Shown: piece after piece, positions 63,136-64,000 of the stretch
Layout of the letters: each line of letters opens with the position of its first letter
How positions within the stretch are numbered: position 1 is the first letter of the stretch
Notes under the pieces: model-generated
What the model was told of the DNA's origin: nothing
The model's input: the letters and a program-made list of their open reading frames with translations, nothing else
The model's database searches: none
Position numbers and translations under genes: made by a program
Assembly (NCBI GenBank): GCA_964454015.1
Contig: CAYVQF010000006.1
Coordinates: forward strand, 1 to 64,000
DNA: 64,000 nt
From: CAYVQF01 sp964454015
GTDB lineage: Bacteria; Myxococcota_A; Bradymonadia; UBA4248
Direction of reading: 5' to 3'

Positions 63136-64000
63136 GTGATCTCTCTGATGCTCGTGTTGGTGACGGCCTGCATCACCGGTTGCTCTGCGCCGGTGCCCAT
63201 CGTTGACGGGGAAGAGCTCCTCCCCCAAGGCACGCCAGCCGGGCCCGACCTCCTCGAGCGGCTCTTGTCCGCGGACGATCCCATTGGTGCCCTCTCTGCC
63301 TACGCTGCCGCCGCTGGTGACACCGTCTCCGACCCCACCCTGGACTTCTTCATGGGCCGCGCCCTCTACGCCCAAGGCCGCCGCCTCGAAGCGTGCGCTG
63401 CCTTCGCCAACGCCCGTCAAGCCCCAGAGGCGGATCTCGCCGCAGCAGCACGTCTCTACGACACGGCCTGCGCCGTCGATCGGGGCCAGCGCACCGAGGC
63501 CTACCAGAAGCTCGGCACGCATCCAGCCGACCCCAACCCTTGGGTCGATCCCGTCGACCAGGCCCGCTTCTGGGCCATGCTTGGCGAAGCCCACCTCCAA
63601 GCAGGGGCGCTGCCCGCAGCCCTCGCCGCTTTCGGAGCTGCCTTCACCGCCGCTGAAGCCCAGCACCAAGAGGCCTGGGCCCACTACGCCAAGGTCCGCG
63701 CCTTCGAGAGCAGCGCCGCTGCGCCTGAGGCCCTCTCGCAACACGCCGACCCATGCCCCCTGATCCGTGCCGTACAGGCCGACGCTGCCTTTAGGCGTAG
63801 CCTCGGCACCCAGGACCGCGACCAAATGGCGGCAGCAGCCGTCGTGGCCCGCACGGCCCTGGCCGAAATCGGTGATACCCAACGGGTTACGGAAATCGAA
63901 CGCCTCATGGAAGCCAACGACGACCGGGACAACGCCGTGGTCATTGGGGTCATCCTCCCCCTCACCGGCGAGTCGCGGCGCATGGGCCGGGCAGTCCTGG
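63136..64000 (+). CDS. Lipoprotein with receptor-like domain, incomplete at window edge
   Basis: At least 288 aa, open to the window end. GTG 63136 has GGAGG six bases upstream and gives a lipoprotein signal (ISLMLVLVTACITGCSA). TPR-like helices follow (about 30-230), then VIGVILPLTGESRRMGRAVL, which begins a periplasmic-binding type I fold. This TPR-then-receptor order matches the LpoA/LppC family, the outer-membrane activator of penicillin-binding protein PBP1A, or an ABC substrate receptor; the end is missing. The ORF is also open to ATG 63013, but that leader lacks a signal. Confidence 0.75.
   Translation, partial: MISLMLVLVTACITGCSAPVPIVDGEELLPQGTPAGPDLLERLLSADDPIGALSAYAAAAGDTVSDPTLDFFMGRALYAQGRRLEACAAFANARQAPEADLAAAARLYDTACAVDRGQRTEAYQKLGTHPADPNPWVDPVDQARFWAMLGEAHLQAGALPAALAAFGAAFTAAEAQHQEAWAHYAKVRAFESSAAAPEALSQHADPCPLIRAVQADAAFRRSLGTQDRDQMAAAAVVARTALAEIGDTQRVTEIERLMEANDDRDNAVVIGVILPLTGESRRMGRAVL

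Noticed and set aside
62965..63882. 305-aa minus-strand ORF near the window edge
   Set aside because: Antisense to the lipoprotein with a good GTG start and signal sequence; no ribosome-binding site or motif of its own.

Overview
This window reads as chromosomal DNA of a high-GC Gram-negative bacterium, most likely a Myxococcota or related deltaproteobacterial lineage. That placement is inference. It rests on the strong G/C third-position bias, many lipoproteins and outer-membrane barrels, a Cys/hydrophobic/Arg C-terminal tail like MYXO-CTERM, and a secreted CotH kinase, thrombospondin type 3 repeats and an alkylglycerone-phosphate synthase. There is no rRNA operon, phage, insertion sequence or CRISPR array. 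A 100-N scaffold gap lies inside a tRNA-Glu gene.

Layout. 1-3.2 kb: two unknown genes, then minus-strand rpmB, a protein with five CxxC-x17-CxxC zinc ribbons, and a small barrel. 3.2-6.7 kb: a minus-strand DprE1/DprE2-like pair with a GTDC1/QTMAN-type glycosyltransferase. 6.9-11.8 kb: a 5'-nucleotidase lipoprotein, then DUF3006, PAQR/HlyIII, peptide deformylase and THUMP methyltransferase genes. 11.75-12.63 kb: the oddest stretch, with a long inverted-repeat element, a second hairpin, and a two-TM small ORF interrupted by an in-frame TGA that is followed by a SECIS-like hairpin. 13.2-18.2 kb: recD-like helicase, topA and two initiator tRNAs behind a consensus promoter. 18.4-27.3 kb: SfsA-DUF123 fusion, barrel, AGPS-like oxidase and galT, MFS/POT transporter, pentapeptide-repeat protein. 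27.3-34.5 kb: a giant TPR lipoprotein with two upstream unknown genes. 34.7-37.7 kb: YkgJ-like protein, Cys-rich lipoprotein and CotH kinase. 37.9-39.35 kb: nadA, then a tRNA-Gln/tRNA-Glu cluster. 39.5-45 kb: minus-strand lipoproteins and a leucine-rich-repeat protein. 45.2-54.5 kb: NYN-cold-shock fusion, lipoprotein, MtaB, M14 carboxypeptidase, TPR membrane protein, PP2C phosphatase, unknown. 54.8-64 kb: asnS, HD hydrolase, PDZ protein, a three-gene surface cluster ending in a spermidine-synthase-like membrane protein, and an incomplete lipoprotein with a receptor-like domain.

Functionally the window mixes translation and RNA modification (rpmB, def, asnS, mtaB, THUMP methyltransferase, QTMAN-like, five tRNAs), DNA topology and repair (topA, recD-like), and cell-envelope construction (DprE1/E2-like, AGPS-like, barrels, lipoproteins, CotH, M14). 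Most ORFs antisense to these genes are shadows produced by high GC.
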